From the NCBI RefSeq assembly GCF_001880225.1, contig NZ_CP009654.1:992001-1056000 (forward strand): a stretch of DNA of 64,000 bases. Direction: 5' to 3'. The notes beneath the pieces are model-generated. The model made no database searches, was not told where the DNA came from, and worked only from the letters and a program-made list of their open reading frames with translations. Both the position numbers and the translations under genes were made by a program. This document shows positions 35,825-44,563 of the stretch, in pieces. The DNA comes from Francisella frigiditurris (GTDB lineage: Bacteria > Pseudomonadota > Gammaproteobacteria > Francisellales > Francisellaceae). Each line of letters opens with the position of its first letter. The stretch's first letter is position 1.

Positions 35825-36793
35825 ATGAGTTTTCCTATAACTAGACCTAGAAGATTAAGAAACTCTCGATCATTAAGAGAAATTGTTGCAGAAACAAGAT
35901 TAAGCATTAATGATTTGATGTATCCAATATTTATAGTCCATGGAAAAAATATAAAGAAAGAGATTTCATCAATGCCAGGGCAATATCATTGGTCAGTAGA
36001 TAGACTAGATGAGCTTTTAGGTAATATAGAAAAAGCTGGTATTAGAAGTATTATGATTTTTGGTGTTCCTGAAGTTAAGGATATAGAGGCTTCAGAGAAC
36101 TATAATTCAAATGGAATAGTACAACAGGCAATTAGAAGATTTAAGCAGTTAAATTCTAATATTATTATTGCTACAGATGTTTGCTTATGTGGTTATACAC
36201 CGCATGGACATTGTGGAATTCTAGATGAAGTTGAGTATGTTGATAATGATAGAACTTTAGAAATCTTGAAAAAAACAGCAATTTCTCATGCTGAAGCAGG
36301 TGCTGATATAGTTGCTCCAAGTGGTATGATGGATGGTATGATTCTTGCAATGAGACAAGCTTTAGATTCTATGGGATTTGTTAAAGTTGCTATTATGTCC
36401 TATGCTGTTAAATATGCATCGGCATTTTATGGGCCTTTTCGTGATGCATGTAGCTCTTCTCCTAAAGGAGATAGAAAGACTTATCAAATGGATTATAGAA
36501 ATAAAAAAGAAGCAATAAGAGAAGCGTTATTAGACATAGAAGAGGGCGCTGACTTCATAATGGTAAAACCTGCTCTTAGCTATCTTGACATAATAAATGA
36601 ACTAAATAGTAAAATTAATTTACCAATAGCTGCTTATCATGTTAGTGGTGAATATTCTATGGTAAAAGCTGCAGCACAACAGGGCTTAATTAATGAAGAA
36701 GCTATTACTCTAGAAATTTTGACTTCGATGAAAAGGGCTGGAGCTAAAGTAATTCTTACTTATAGTGCTTTAGATGTGGCAAAGTGGATTTGA
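35825..36793 (+). CDS. hemB: Delta-aminolevulinic acid dehydratase
   Basis: HemB condenses two ALA molecules into porphobilinogen. Zinc-binding cysteines are present in DVCLCGYTPHGHCGIL. The two active lysines lie in the blocks YAVKYASAFYGPFRDA and MVKPALSYLDII. The length of 322 is typical. It ends the sspA-sohB-holB-yhbY-hemB run and converges with pilC across 71 bases that show no obvious terminator. Confidence 0.95.
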   Translation: MSFPITRPRRLRNSRSLREIVAETRLSINDLMYPIFIVHGKNIKKEISSMPGQYHWSVDRLDELLGNIEKAGIRSIMIFGVPEVKDIEASENYNSNGIVQQAIRRFKQLNSNIIIATDVCLCGYTPHGHCGILDEVEYVDNDRTLEILKKTAISHAEAGADIVAPSGMMDGMILAMRQALDSMGFVKVAIMSYAVKYASAFYGPFRDACSSSPKGDRKTYQMDYRNKKEAIREALLDIEEGADFIMVKPALSYLDIINELNSKINLPIAAYHVSGEYSMVKAAAQQGLINEEAITLEILTSMKRAGAKVILTYSALDVAKWI

Positions 36794-36864
36794 TTCATAT
36801 ACAAATATTGACACAAATAATTTATTAATTATTTAATACATTATTTCATAAGGTTATTTTTAGT

Positions 36865-38094
36865 TTAAATAGCATCTCCCATTTGGAACATAGGCATATA
36901 CATACTAACAACTAAGAAACCTACTACGCCACCAAGAACCACCATGATTATAGGTTCTAACATTGAGCTGAGTCCTTCTACTAATACATCTACCTCTTCT
37001 TGATATACCCTATTAAGGTTTCCTAGCATTATTTCAAGGGCACCAGACTCCTCACCAACTGAGACCATTTGCTCTACTAGAAATGGAAATACACCTGTTT
37101 CTTCTATTGCTTCTTTAAAAGATGTTCCTTCACTAATGCTTTTTTTGATATCTAAAGCAGCTTGGTCATATTTAGCATTACCTGTGGAGAGGGCAACCAT
37201 GTCTAAAGCTCTAGTTAAACTCATCCCTGATTGAGTTGTTATTTCCAATGTACTAGCAAACCTAGCTAATGCTGATTTAAAAATGACTTCACCAATGATG
37301 GGTATTTTTAACATAAAATGATCTTGGTAAACTTGAATTTTTGGATATTTAAATTTTAAACTTTTAAATACGGACATGGTTATAAAAATAACTAGAATTA
37401 TTTTCCACCAAGAGTCTTGCATAAAGTAAGAGGCATTTACTGTAATTTGTGTAATCGCTGGTAAAGGCTTCCCAGAATTTATAAACATAGCAGAAAAAGC
37501 TGGAACGGCAAAAGTAAGGAGGATACCTGTAACACCAGCAGCAATAACACAGACTACGATTGGATAAGATAATGCTTTTTTTACTTTTTTCTTAATACTT
37601 TGTAACGCTTCTCTTTGATCAGCAATTTTACTTAGCATCAGATCTAAATTACCAGACTCTTCACCTGCGGTTACAAGACCAACATATAATTTATCAAAAA
37701 TCTTGGGATATTTTTGTAGCGCTTGAGAAAGAGATTCACCTCCTTCAATTGATAGTTTTAGATCAACAACAAGCATTTTAAGTTTAAGATGTTTTTTTAT
37801 TCCCATTATAAAAACTTCAAATGATTTTACTATAGGAATTCCTGCTTTAGTCATAGTGGCTAATTGCCTAGTCATACCTGTTATATCATTATAAGATATT
37901 TTTTTTGGTAGTAAGTCCTTGGGTTGTTTTTTTATTTTTAGGTCTGTAAAACCTTTTTGTCGAAGAGCTGCTTCAGCGAGCTCTTTTGAATTTGCATCAA
38001 TTTCGCCCTTGGTTTTTTTACCACTTCGTAATTTTCCTTTATAACTAAATGTTATAAAGTCAATTTTTGGCGCATTATTTTTTTTGAAAAACAT
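36865..38094 (-). CDS. pilC: Type IV pilus inner-membrane platform protein PilC
   Basis: This T2SF-domain protein has 409 residues. Two homologous cytoplasmic domains carry LATMTKAGIPIVKSFEV (about residue 75) and FASTLEITTQSGMSLTRALD (about 278). GEESGNLDLML and GEESGALEIML repeat the family signature. Three membrane segments are present, and the C-terminus is a hydrophobic glycine-rich helix. PilC is the platform for pseudopilin assembly powered by PilB. It is 10 bases downstream of pilB in the same operon. Type IV pili are reported to matter for Francisella attachment and secretion. Confidence 0.93.
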   Translation of the reverse strand: MFFKKNNAPKIDFITFSYKGKLRSGKKTKGEIDANSKELAEAALRQKGFTDLKIKKQPKDLLPKKISYNDITGMTRQLATMTKAGIPIVKSFEVFIMGIKKHLKLKMLVVDLKLSIEGGESLSQALQKYPKIFDKLYVGLVTAGEESGNLDLMLSKIADQREALQSIKKKVKKALSYPIVVCVIAAGVTGILLTFAVPAFSAMFINSGKPLPAITQITVNASYFMQDSWWKIILVIFITMSVFKSLKFKYPKIQVYQDHFMLKIPIIGEVIFKSALARFASTLEITTQSGMSLTRALDMVALSTGNAKYDQAALDIKKSISEGTSFKEAIEETGVFPFLVEQMVSVGEESGALEIMLGNLNRVYQEEVDVLVEGLSSMLEPIIMVVLGGVVGFLVVSMYMPMFQMGDAI

Positions 38095-38104
38095 TATTTT
38101 TCCT

Positions 38105-39883
38105 TTAACTTATTCTATATATTTCTTCTAGAGTTGTTAATCCTTCAGCAACTCTAATTAAAGCAGATTGTCTTATGTTTGAAACGGCTTCTTTTTGTGC
38201 TTGCTCAGCAATTTCCATAGTATTTTTATCATCTAGAATCATTCTTGAAATAGCTCTAGATACAGGCATAACCTCATATAAACCTAGTCGGCCTTTATAT
38301 CCTTTAAAGCATCTTGGACATCCTTTGGGATTTGCTTTATAAATGGTTGCTTCTTTGAGTTCTTTTAGACTGGTTCCAAATGGTTTTGCTATCTCTTCTG
38401 TTATTCCGCTATCCTCTATTATTAAGTCAAACTTAGTTTCTGTATCAGGGATTCTGCATTTTGGACAAATTCTACGAGAAAGTCTTTGTGCTATAATTAA
38501 GATTACTGAAGTAGCAATATTATATCTTGGTAATCCCATATCAACCAATCTGTTTAGTGTTTCAGGAGCACTATTTGTATGTAGAGTAGATAATACTAAG
38601 TGACCAGTTTGGGAAGCTTTTATTGCTATAGATCCTGTTTCTATATCCCTAATCTCACCAACCATTATAATATCTGGATCTTGACGTAAAAATGCTTTTA
38701 AAGCGGCAGCAAATGTTAAACCTTGTTTATTATTTACGTTAACCTGATTAACCCCTTTTACTGCAAGTTCTACTGGATCCTCTGCTGTAGAGATGTTCTT
38801 TTCTGGCTTATTTAAAATATTTATACCAGTATATAAAGTTACTGTTTTACCAGAACCTGTCGGACCTGTTACAAGTACCATGCCTTGTGATTGGCTTATA
38901 GCATCTAGATATAGTTTTTTCTGATGTTCAGCAAAACCTAATTGTTCAACAGGTATTTGAGTGCTACTAGAGTCAATAATACGAAGTACAACTTTTTCAC
39001 CGAAGTTTATGGGGCATGTACTTACACGGAAGTCTATAGCTTTTTCTTTAGATAAAGATATTTTAAATTTTCCATCTTGAGGAATTCTTTTCTCTGCAAT
39101 ATCTAAACTGGCCATAATTTTTATTCTTGAGATTATTTTAGGACCTAGATTTTTAGTAGTGCTAAAATTCTCTATTAGTAATCCATCTATCCTATATCTT
39201 ATACGAAAAACTTTTTCATAAGGCTCAAAGTGAATATCCGAAGCACCTTTTTGTATTGCGTCAACTATAGTGTTGTTTATGAATCTAATTATAGGAGCTT
39301 CATCATCATTAGATCCTATTATATCATCGCCTCTTAACTCATCACCATGTTCAACAAGATCGACATCTAGCTCAACATTTTTCATTTTGTCATCAAGAGC
39401 ATCATTTTCGTTTGAGGCTTTACCTTCATCTTTTAAGTGCTCATTAAACTCTTCTATTTTTTCATTTATGAGATTAAATTCAGCAACTATTGCAATAAAA
39501 GGTTTGTTATATTTATTTCTTAATTCTTTTAAGATGTCTTGGCTATCTATAGGGTTCGCTATAGCAATAAATATAGATTGTTTTTGAGTAAATAATGGAA
39601 GACATGAATGTTGTTTACAAAACTCTAAATCAAAATAGGCGTTTTCTAAATGCTTCACATTTATTACAGAAAGGTCTATGTATTGAAGTCTAAGTAAATT
39701 AGCAGCTTCAATCATAAATTTTTTATTATCAATTAGTTCATGACTTACTAAATATTTAAATAGACCAGTGTTTTTTAATTCTTTTGCATCGCTAACTTCA
39801 TTAATTAATTGCTCTTTTGATATAAGCTTTTTATGTAGCAAAAAAGACACAAGTCTTCTGTCAATATGAGGACTATTTAGCAT
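38105..39883 (-). CDS. pilB: Type IV pilus extension ATPase PilB
   Basis: This GspE/PilB ATPase has 592 residues. An N-terminal MshEN-type domain (about 1-145) leads to the core: VTGPTGSGKTVTLYTG (Walker A), STAEDPVEL (Asp box), MVGEIRDIETGSIAIKASQT (Walker B) and HLVLSTLHTNSAPETLNRL (His box). A tetracysteine zinc motif follows (ICPKCRIP...GCPRCFKGYKG). The acidic linker between about 160 and 195 is rich in Asp and Glu. pilC follows on the same strand; pilT and pilins are not visible. Confidence 0.95.
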   Translation of the reverse strand: MLNSPHIDRRLVSFLLHKKLISKEQLINEVSDAKELKNTGLFKYLVSHELIDNKKFMIEAANLLRLQYIDLSVINVKHLENAYFDLEFCKQHSCLPLFTQKQSIFIAIANPIDSQDILKELRNKYNKPFIAIVAEFNLINEKIEEFNEHLKDEGKASNENDALDDKMKNVELDVDLVEHGDELRGDDIIGSNDDEAPIIRFINNTIVDAIQKGASDIHFEPYEKVFRIRYRIDGLLIENFSTTKNLGPKIISRIKIMASLDIAEKRIPQDGKFKISLSKEKAIDFRVSTCPINFGEKVVLRIIDSSSTQIPVEQLGFAEHQKKLYLDAISQSQGMVLVTGPTGSGKTVTLYTGINILNKPEKNISTAEDPVELAVKGVNQVNVNNKQGLTFAAALKAFLRQDPDIIMVGEIRDIETGSIAIKASQTGHLVLSTLHTNSAPETLNRLVDMGLPRYNIATSVILIIAQRLSRRICPKCRIPDTETKFDLIIEDSGITEEIAKPFGTSLKELKEATIYKANPKGCPRCFKGYKGRLGLYEVMPVSRAISRMILDDKNTMEIAEQAQKEAVSNIRQSALIRVAEGLTTLEEIYRIS

Positions 39884-40036
39884 TATTTATCATATGATTT
39901 AGGTATTGCTTTAAATTATAACATGATTTATTTTTTTGAAAAAAATTCTACGCTAAATATTTAGGCTATTTTAATTTTATTTTTAGATTTTTAATTAATA
40001 GAAAAATAGTGTTTTTATGCTTTGGATGGTTTGCAG

Positions 40037-40042
40037 TATAAT
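40037..40042 (+). promoter_or_regulatory. Candidate -10 element for the GDPD gene
   Basis: A consensus TATAAT hexamer lies 33 bases before the ATG at 40075. The -35 is poor, so this is a weak to moderate call. Confidence 0.4.
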
Positions 40043-40074
40043 ACATTAGTTTTCTAATTTAGGGTTTTAGATAT

Positions 40075-40824
40075 ATGAAAATAGATAAATTTATTTCTCA
40101 CCGGGGAGCAAAGACAGATTTTATTGAGAATACAATGGATGCTTTTAGACAAGCATATGAGTTTGGTTTTAAATGGATAGAGCTTGATGTTCAAATGAGT
40201 TCTGATGGAGAGCTATTTATTTTTCATGATCGTACAACAAGAAGGTTAAGTTTAACTGATTTAGATGTTACACAAACAGAGATTTTAACATTAAAAAAAA
40301 TAGAGCTACTCCATTCTGATTTTAAACCTGCAAGAATTCCCACGTTGATAGAATACTTTGAATGGGCTAAAGATATCTCTATAAATACTAACTTAGAGAT
40401 TAAAATAAATAATGAAGATGAAAAGTATCAAGAGGAAATTGTTAATAAAATCTTAAATTTACTTTCTAAATATCCCGAGCTAAAGGATAGAGTTTTACTG
40501 TCTAGTTTCTCAAATTTTGTAATGGAAAAACTTAAAGATGATTCTCTATATGCTAAGGCAAAATTATATGAAGTAAAAGATTGGGATTCTGAAGAGAAAT
40601 ATATTCAAACAACGTTGAAAGAAGATTTTGATAGAGATAATTATATTGGCCTGGCTATAAACTTTCAGTTTTTAAATAAAGAAAGGGTTCATTTACTTCA
40701 AAAACTTTTTAAAAAAATCTTTGTATATTCTGCCAAGTCTGATGAGGATGTAAAAAGATTAATGTCATATGGAGTAGATTCTATTTTTATTGATAAAAAA
40801 GAGCAGCTATTCTTTACTATCTAA
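40075..40824 (+). CDS. Glycerophosphodiester phosphodiesterase
   Basis: This single GDPD domain of 249 residues has no signal peptide, so it is cytoplasmic (UgpQ-like). The metal and catalytic residues lie in ISHRGAKTDFIENTMDAF and WIELDVQMSSDGELFIFHD. NTNLEIKIN is the third signature. It releases glycerol-3-phosphate from glycerophosphodiesters of phospholipid breakdown. Its stop lies inside the convergent gene (40807), an 18-base overlap. Confidence 0.9.
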   Translation: MKIDKFISHRGAKTDFIENTMDAFRQAYEFGFKWIELDVQMSSDGELFIFHDRTTRRLSLTDLDVTQTEILTLKKIELLHSDFKPARIPTLIEYFEWAKDISINTNLEIKINNEDEKYQEEIVNKILNLLSKYPELKDRVLLSSFSNFVMEKLKDDSLYAKAKLYEVKDWDSEEKYIQTTLKEDFDRDNYIGLAINFQFLNKERVHLLQKLFKKIFVYSAKSDEDVKRLMSYGVDSIFIDKKEQLFFTI

Positions 40825-41562
40825 ACTTAAATGCGTTTCCAGTAATTTTTCAACTTTGTTTATTATGTCTTTACTATGAGGGCATCCTTGAGGATAGAAG
40901 TATTTTAGTTCTATAAAACCTTCGGCAATTCTATATTTGAACGTTACAAAGGAATATTCATCCTTAATGATATCTAATTTTTCTGCAAGAAAACTTTCTC
41001 CAATATTATATACTTTCCATGTTTGACGTATAATCTGCTTAGAAGAAGGTTTTTTATTGAAATTTAATTTCTCTAACATAGGTATACACTCCTTAGGTGG
41101 GCCAGGAAAAACATAAATAAATCTATTGCTTGTAAATTCAAGTCTAAAACCATTTGCAGTTCCATTTTCATTTCTTATTATAGTAGCTCCATCAGGGAAC
41201 ATTGCTTGTTTATTGTTATTTCTTGGAATCTTATTATATTTTTCTATCATTCTCTTTCTAAGAGCACTCCAAGTTTTTTCATCGGTAAACAATGATTTTT
41301 TAAAGAATTCTGCAATAGATTCTGTTGTTATATCATCTTCTGTAGGACCTAATCCTCCAATAGTCATTAAATTAGAGTGGTCTTTAATTAAGAATTCTAT
41401 AGCTTTGAAGATACTATTTTTATCATCTTCACAACATATATGATTACCTATTTTAAATCCTTCTTTTGTTAAAAATGAAGCAAATGCTGCTGTATTTGTA
41501 TTTACTATATCGCCATCAGTGATTTCATCACCTATAGCTAAAAGTCCAAAATCATATTTCAT
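40807..41562 (-). CDS. CinA/MoaB-like molybdopterin-binding-domain protein
   Basis: The 251-residue protein has an MoCF-biosynthesis-type domain: FGLLAIGDEITDGDIVNTNT, LMTIGGLGPTEDDITTES and FVFPGPPKECIPML. This order is that of the CinA N-terminal half. The C-terminal nicotinamide-nucleotide amidase domain of CinA is missing. Family members with only this domain are often annotated as competence/damage-inducible protein A or as ADP-ribose pyrophosphatase-like. The exact reaction is unclear. Start is taken as the ATG at 41562 rather than a TTG four codons earlier. Confidence 0.75.
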   Translation of the reverse strand: MKYDFGLLAIGDEITDGDIVNTNTAAFASFLTKEGFKIGNHICCEDDKNSIFKAIEFLIKDHSNLMTIGGLGPTEDDITTESIAEFFKKSLFTDEKTWSALRKRMIEKYNKIPRNNNKQAMFPDGATIIRNENGTANGFRLEFTSNRFIYVFPGPPKECIPMLEKLNFNKKPSSKQIIRQTWKVYNIGESFLAEKLDIIKDEYSFVTFKYRIAEGFIELKYFYPQGCPHSKDIINKVEKLLETHLSLDSKE

Positions 41563-41624
41563 AAGTTTTTTCAAGAAATTAAATTTTTTTCAGATATTAA
41601 AAAAATATAGAAATTTTTATAAAT

Positions 41625-41653
41625 TTTCTAGTAATATGAATATTAAGTATATT
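41625..41653 (+). promoter_or_regulatory. Possible cphA promoter with an ARG-like half-site
   Basis: TTTCTA (41625-41630), 17 bases and TATATT (41648-41653) could be a promoter. Overlapping it, TATGAATATTAAGTATAT (41635-41652) matches the ARG-box consensus in its left half fully and has three mismatches in the right half. A strong AAGGAG ribosome site precedes the cphA ATG by 7 bases. The ARG match is weak and may be chance in AT-rich DNA. Confidence 0.3.
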
Positions 41654-41683
41654 TTATGCTTTAAATCGTGTTAAGGAGTTTAC

Positions 41684-44509
41684 ATGAAAGTATTAGCTAC
41701 GAATGTTTATGTTGGTCCAAATATCTATGCCAATTTCCCGGTTATAAGAAGTGAAATTGATTTAGGAGTTTTAGAAGAATGGCCTTCGGCTAAAATAGGA
41801 ACAGAGTTTGTTGATAAACTGGTTGAAAATTTACCAGGTTTGAAGGAACATGGCTGTTCTTATCGTGAAGAAGGTGGATTCATAAGACGCCTAAAAGAAG
41901 ATGAGGGAACATGGATGGGTCATATATGGGAGCATGTTATATTGGAGCTTCAATCTATGGCTGGTAGTGATGTTACTTTTGGTAGGACTAGAAGCACTGG
42001 CGAACCAGGTCATTACAATATGGTTTATGAGTATAAGCAAAAGGATGTTGGTCTTAGAGCTATGGAGCTAGCTCGTGAGCTTTTACTTTCTATTCTTCCT
42101 CAACAGCTTCAAGAAGAAGTTGGCTATAAAGCTGATGATTTTGATTTTGAGTATGAAAAAGTTAAATTTATTAAGTTTGCACAAAGTAAAGAATTTGGCC
42201 CTAGTACAGGATCTTTAGTTGAAGCAGCTAAGAAAAGAGATATTCCTTATATAAGGCTAAATGATCAATCACTAGTTCAGTTTGGACATGGTAAATATCA
42301 ACAAAGAATTCAAGCTACTATTACAAGCCAAACTACTAATATTGCAGTTCAAATGTCTTGTGATAAAGAGCAAACAAATAAAATTCTAGGGGCACTTGGT
42401 CTTCCTGTTCCACAACAAAAAATGGTAAGAACAGAAGCAGATGCACTTAGGGCAGCACAAAAATTAGGATTCCCATTAGTGGTTAAACCTTTAGATGGAA
42501 ACCATGGTAGAGGAATTTCTATTAATTTAAAAACTTATGAAGAAATAAGAGAAGCATTTGTTGAGGCGAGTAAAGTTTCTAGATATGTTTTAGTTGAGCA
42601 ATATGCAACAGGTTTTGATCATAGAATGCTAGTGGTTAATGGTAAACTTGTGGCTGTTGCAAAAAGAGTACCTGGCCATGTTGTTGGTGATGGTAAGAGC
42701 ACAATTGAAGAGCTTGTAGAAATAGTTAACCAAGACCCAAGAAGGGGTATTGGACATGAGAAGGTTCTAACTATTTTAGAGTTAGATTATCAAGCAAACA
42801 CATTAATGAAAGCAGCTGGATATAATAAAGATACTATCTTAAAAGAGGGTGAAATATTTTATCTAAGATCTACAGCTAACCTATCTACTGGTGGAACAGC
42901 TATAGATGTAACTGATATTGTACATCCAGATAATAGAGACATGGCTGAAAGAGCTATTCGTGCTATAGGGCTAGATGTTGGTGGTGTGGATTTCTTAATT
43001 GATGATATTGCTCAATCATATCATGAAATAGGTGGAGCAATATGTGAATGTAATGCAGCTCCAGGATTTAGAATGCACGTAGCACCTAGTGAAGGCCAAC
43101 CAAGAGATGTTGCTGGAGCTGTAATAGATATGCTATTCCCTAAAGAGTTAGGTAATGCAAGGATTCCTATAGCAGCTATAACAGGTACTAATGGTAAAAC
43201 AACTACTTCTCGTATGGTTGCGCATATGTGGAAAAATGCTGGTAAAGTTGTTGGTCTTACAACTACAGACGGTATTTACATTAATGGTAAACTTACTGTT
43301 TCTGGTGATACAACGGGACCAGCGTCTGCTCAGATGGTTTTAAGAGATCCTACAGTTGAAATGGCTATTCTTGAAACTGCTAGAGGCGGTCTTGTAAGAA
43401 GTGGTATGGGTTATGATTATTGTAATGTGGGAGCATGTTTAAATATAGCTTCTGATCATTTGGGACTAAAAGGTGTTAATACTCTAGAAGACTTAGCGAA
43501 AGTTAAAAGTGTTGTAGTTGAAGCAGCTAAAGATGTAGCTGTTCTAAATGCCGATGACCCTCATTGTTTAAAAATGTCAGCTAAAGTAACAGCTAAAAAC
43601 ATTTTCTATGTAACAATGAATCCTGAGCATGCATTAGTTAGACAACATATCAGAGCTGGTGGTAAAGCGGTAGTAATAGAGAAAGGTGTAAATGGTGATA
43701 TGATTACAATTTTTGATAATCATATTCATATACCAGTTCTATGGACACATTTGATACCTGCGACTATGGAAGGTAAAGCAATTCATAACGTTCAAAACTC
43801 TATGTTTGCAATTGCTATATCTTATAGTATGGGAATGTCATTAGACAATATTAGAGATGGTTTAAGAACTTTTGTTACATCTTTCTATCAGGCTCCAGGT
43901 CGTATGAACTGGTTTGAAGAGCATAACTTTAAAGTTTTAATGGATTATGGGCATAATCCTGCAGCGATTAAGTTAGTTGGACATATGATCTCTAATATGG
44001 ATTTTACTGGCAAAAAGATATGTGTGATAGCTTCTCCTGGTGATAGAAGAAATGAAGACATACATGAATTGGCCGCAGCTGCAGCACCACATTTTGATTA
44101 CTTTATTTGTAAGAGAGATGATGATTTAAGAGGCAGAAAGCCAGAAGAAGTTCCTGAAATGTTAAAGGCAGGGCTTATTAAAGCAGGTATTTCAGCAGAG
44201 AATATAGAAATTATTCAGGATGAAGTTGAGGCTGTAAATACTGCCTTATCTATGGCTGAAGAGGGCGATTTGGTTACTATCTTTGCAGATAAGTTAAAAA
44301 GGACTTGGAAACAAATTATTTATTTCAATAGAGAAGATGATGAAGTTGAAAAAGGTGAAGTGAAAACTAAAACTCATGAGCCTTTCTCTGCATCGGTAAT
44401 TGCTCAAGATCCAAGCTTATCAAAAGAGATTTCTGAAGTTATAAAAGCGGGAATTATATCAGATGGTAGTGGAGTAAGAGTTGCATCTTTTGATGAGGAT
44501 TCAGACTAA
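41684..44509 (+). CDS. cphA: Cyanophycin synthetase
   Basis: CphA makes multi-L-arginyl-poly-L-aspartate by adding Asp and then Arg. Three domains are seen. Residues 1-165 are the N-domain (GGFIRRLKEDEG, MGHIWEHVILEL, FGRTRSTGEPG). Residues about 205-485 are an ATP-grasp domain (VVKPLDGNHGRGISINL, CECNAAPGFRMHVAPSEGQP). Residues about 490-880 are a Mur-ligase domain ([40 protein letters not shown]). The C-terminal tail of about 60 residues is acidic and longer than in cyanobacterial enzymes. A Mur-ligase-only gene follows. No cyanophycinase is in the window. Confidence 0.93.
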   Translation: MKVLATNVYVGPNIYANFPVIRSEIDLGVLEEWPSAKIGTEFVDKLVENLPGLKEHGCSYREEGGFIRRLKEDEGTWMGHIWEHVILELQSMAGSDVTFGRTRSTGEPGHYNMVYEYKQKDVGLRAMELARELLLSILPQQLQEEVGYKADDFDFEYEKVKFIKFAQSKEFGPSTGSLVEAAKKRDIPYIRLNDQSLVQFGHGKYQQRIQATITSQTTNIAVQMSCDKEQTNKILGALGLPVPQQKMVRTEADALRAAQKLGFPLVVKPLDGNHGRGISINLKTYEEIREAFVEASKVSRYVLVEQYATGFDHRMLVVNGKLVAVAKRVPGHVVGDGKSTIEELVEIVNQDPRRGIGHEKVLTILELDYQANTLMKAAGYNKDTILKEGEIFYLRSTANLSTGGTAIDVTDIVHPDNRDMAERAIRAIGLDVGGVDFLIDDIAQSYHEIGGAICECNAAPGFRMHVAPSEGQPRDVAGAVIDMLFPKELGNARIPIAAITGTNGKTTTSRMVAHMWKNAGKVVGLTTTDGIYINGKLTVSGDTTGPASAQMVLRDPTVEMAILETARGGLVRSGMGYDYCNVGACLNIASDHLGLKGVNTLEDLAKVKSVVVEAAKDVAVLNADDPHCLKMSAKVTAKNIFYVTMNPEHALVRQHIRAGGKAVVIEKGVNGDMITIFDNHIHIPVLWTHLIPATMEGKAIHNVQNSMFAIAISYSMGMSLDNIRDGLRTFVTSFYQAPGRMNWFEEHNFKVLMDYGHNPAAIKLVGHMISNMDFTGKKICVIASPGDRRNEDIHELAAAAAPHFDYFICKRDDDLRGRKPEEVPEMLKAGLIKAGISAENIEIIQDEVEAVNTALSMAEEGDLVTIFADKLKRTWKQIIYFNREDDEVEKGEVKTKTHEPFSASVIAQDPSLSKEISEVIKAGIISDGSGVRVASFDEDSD

Positions 44510-44563
44510 TTAAAATTGAGATAATGTTTTTCGTAAAAATCGATTAGCAAAGAGGATTTATAT

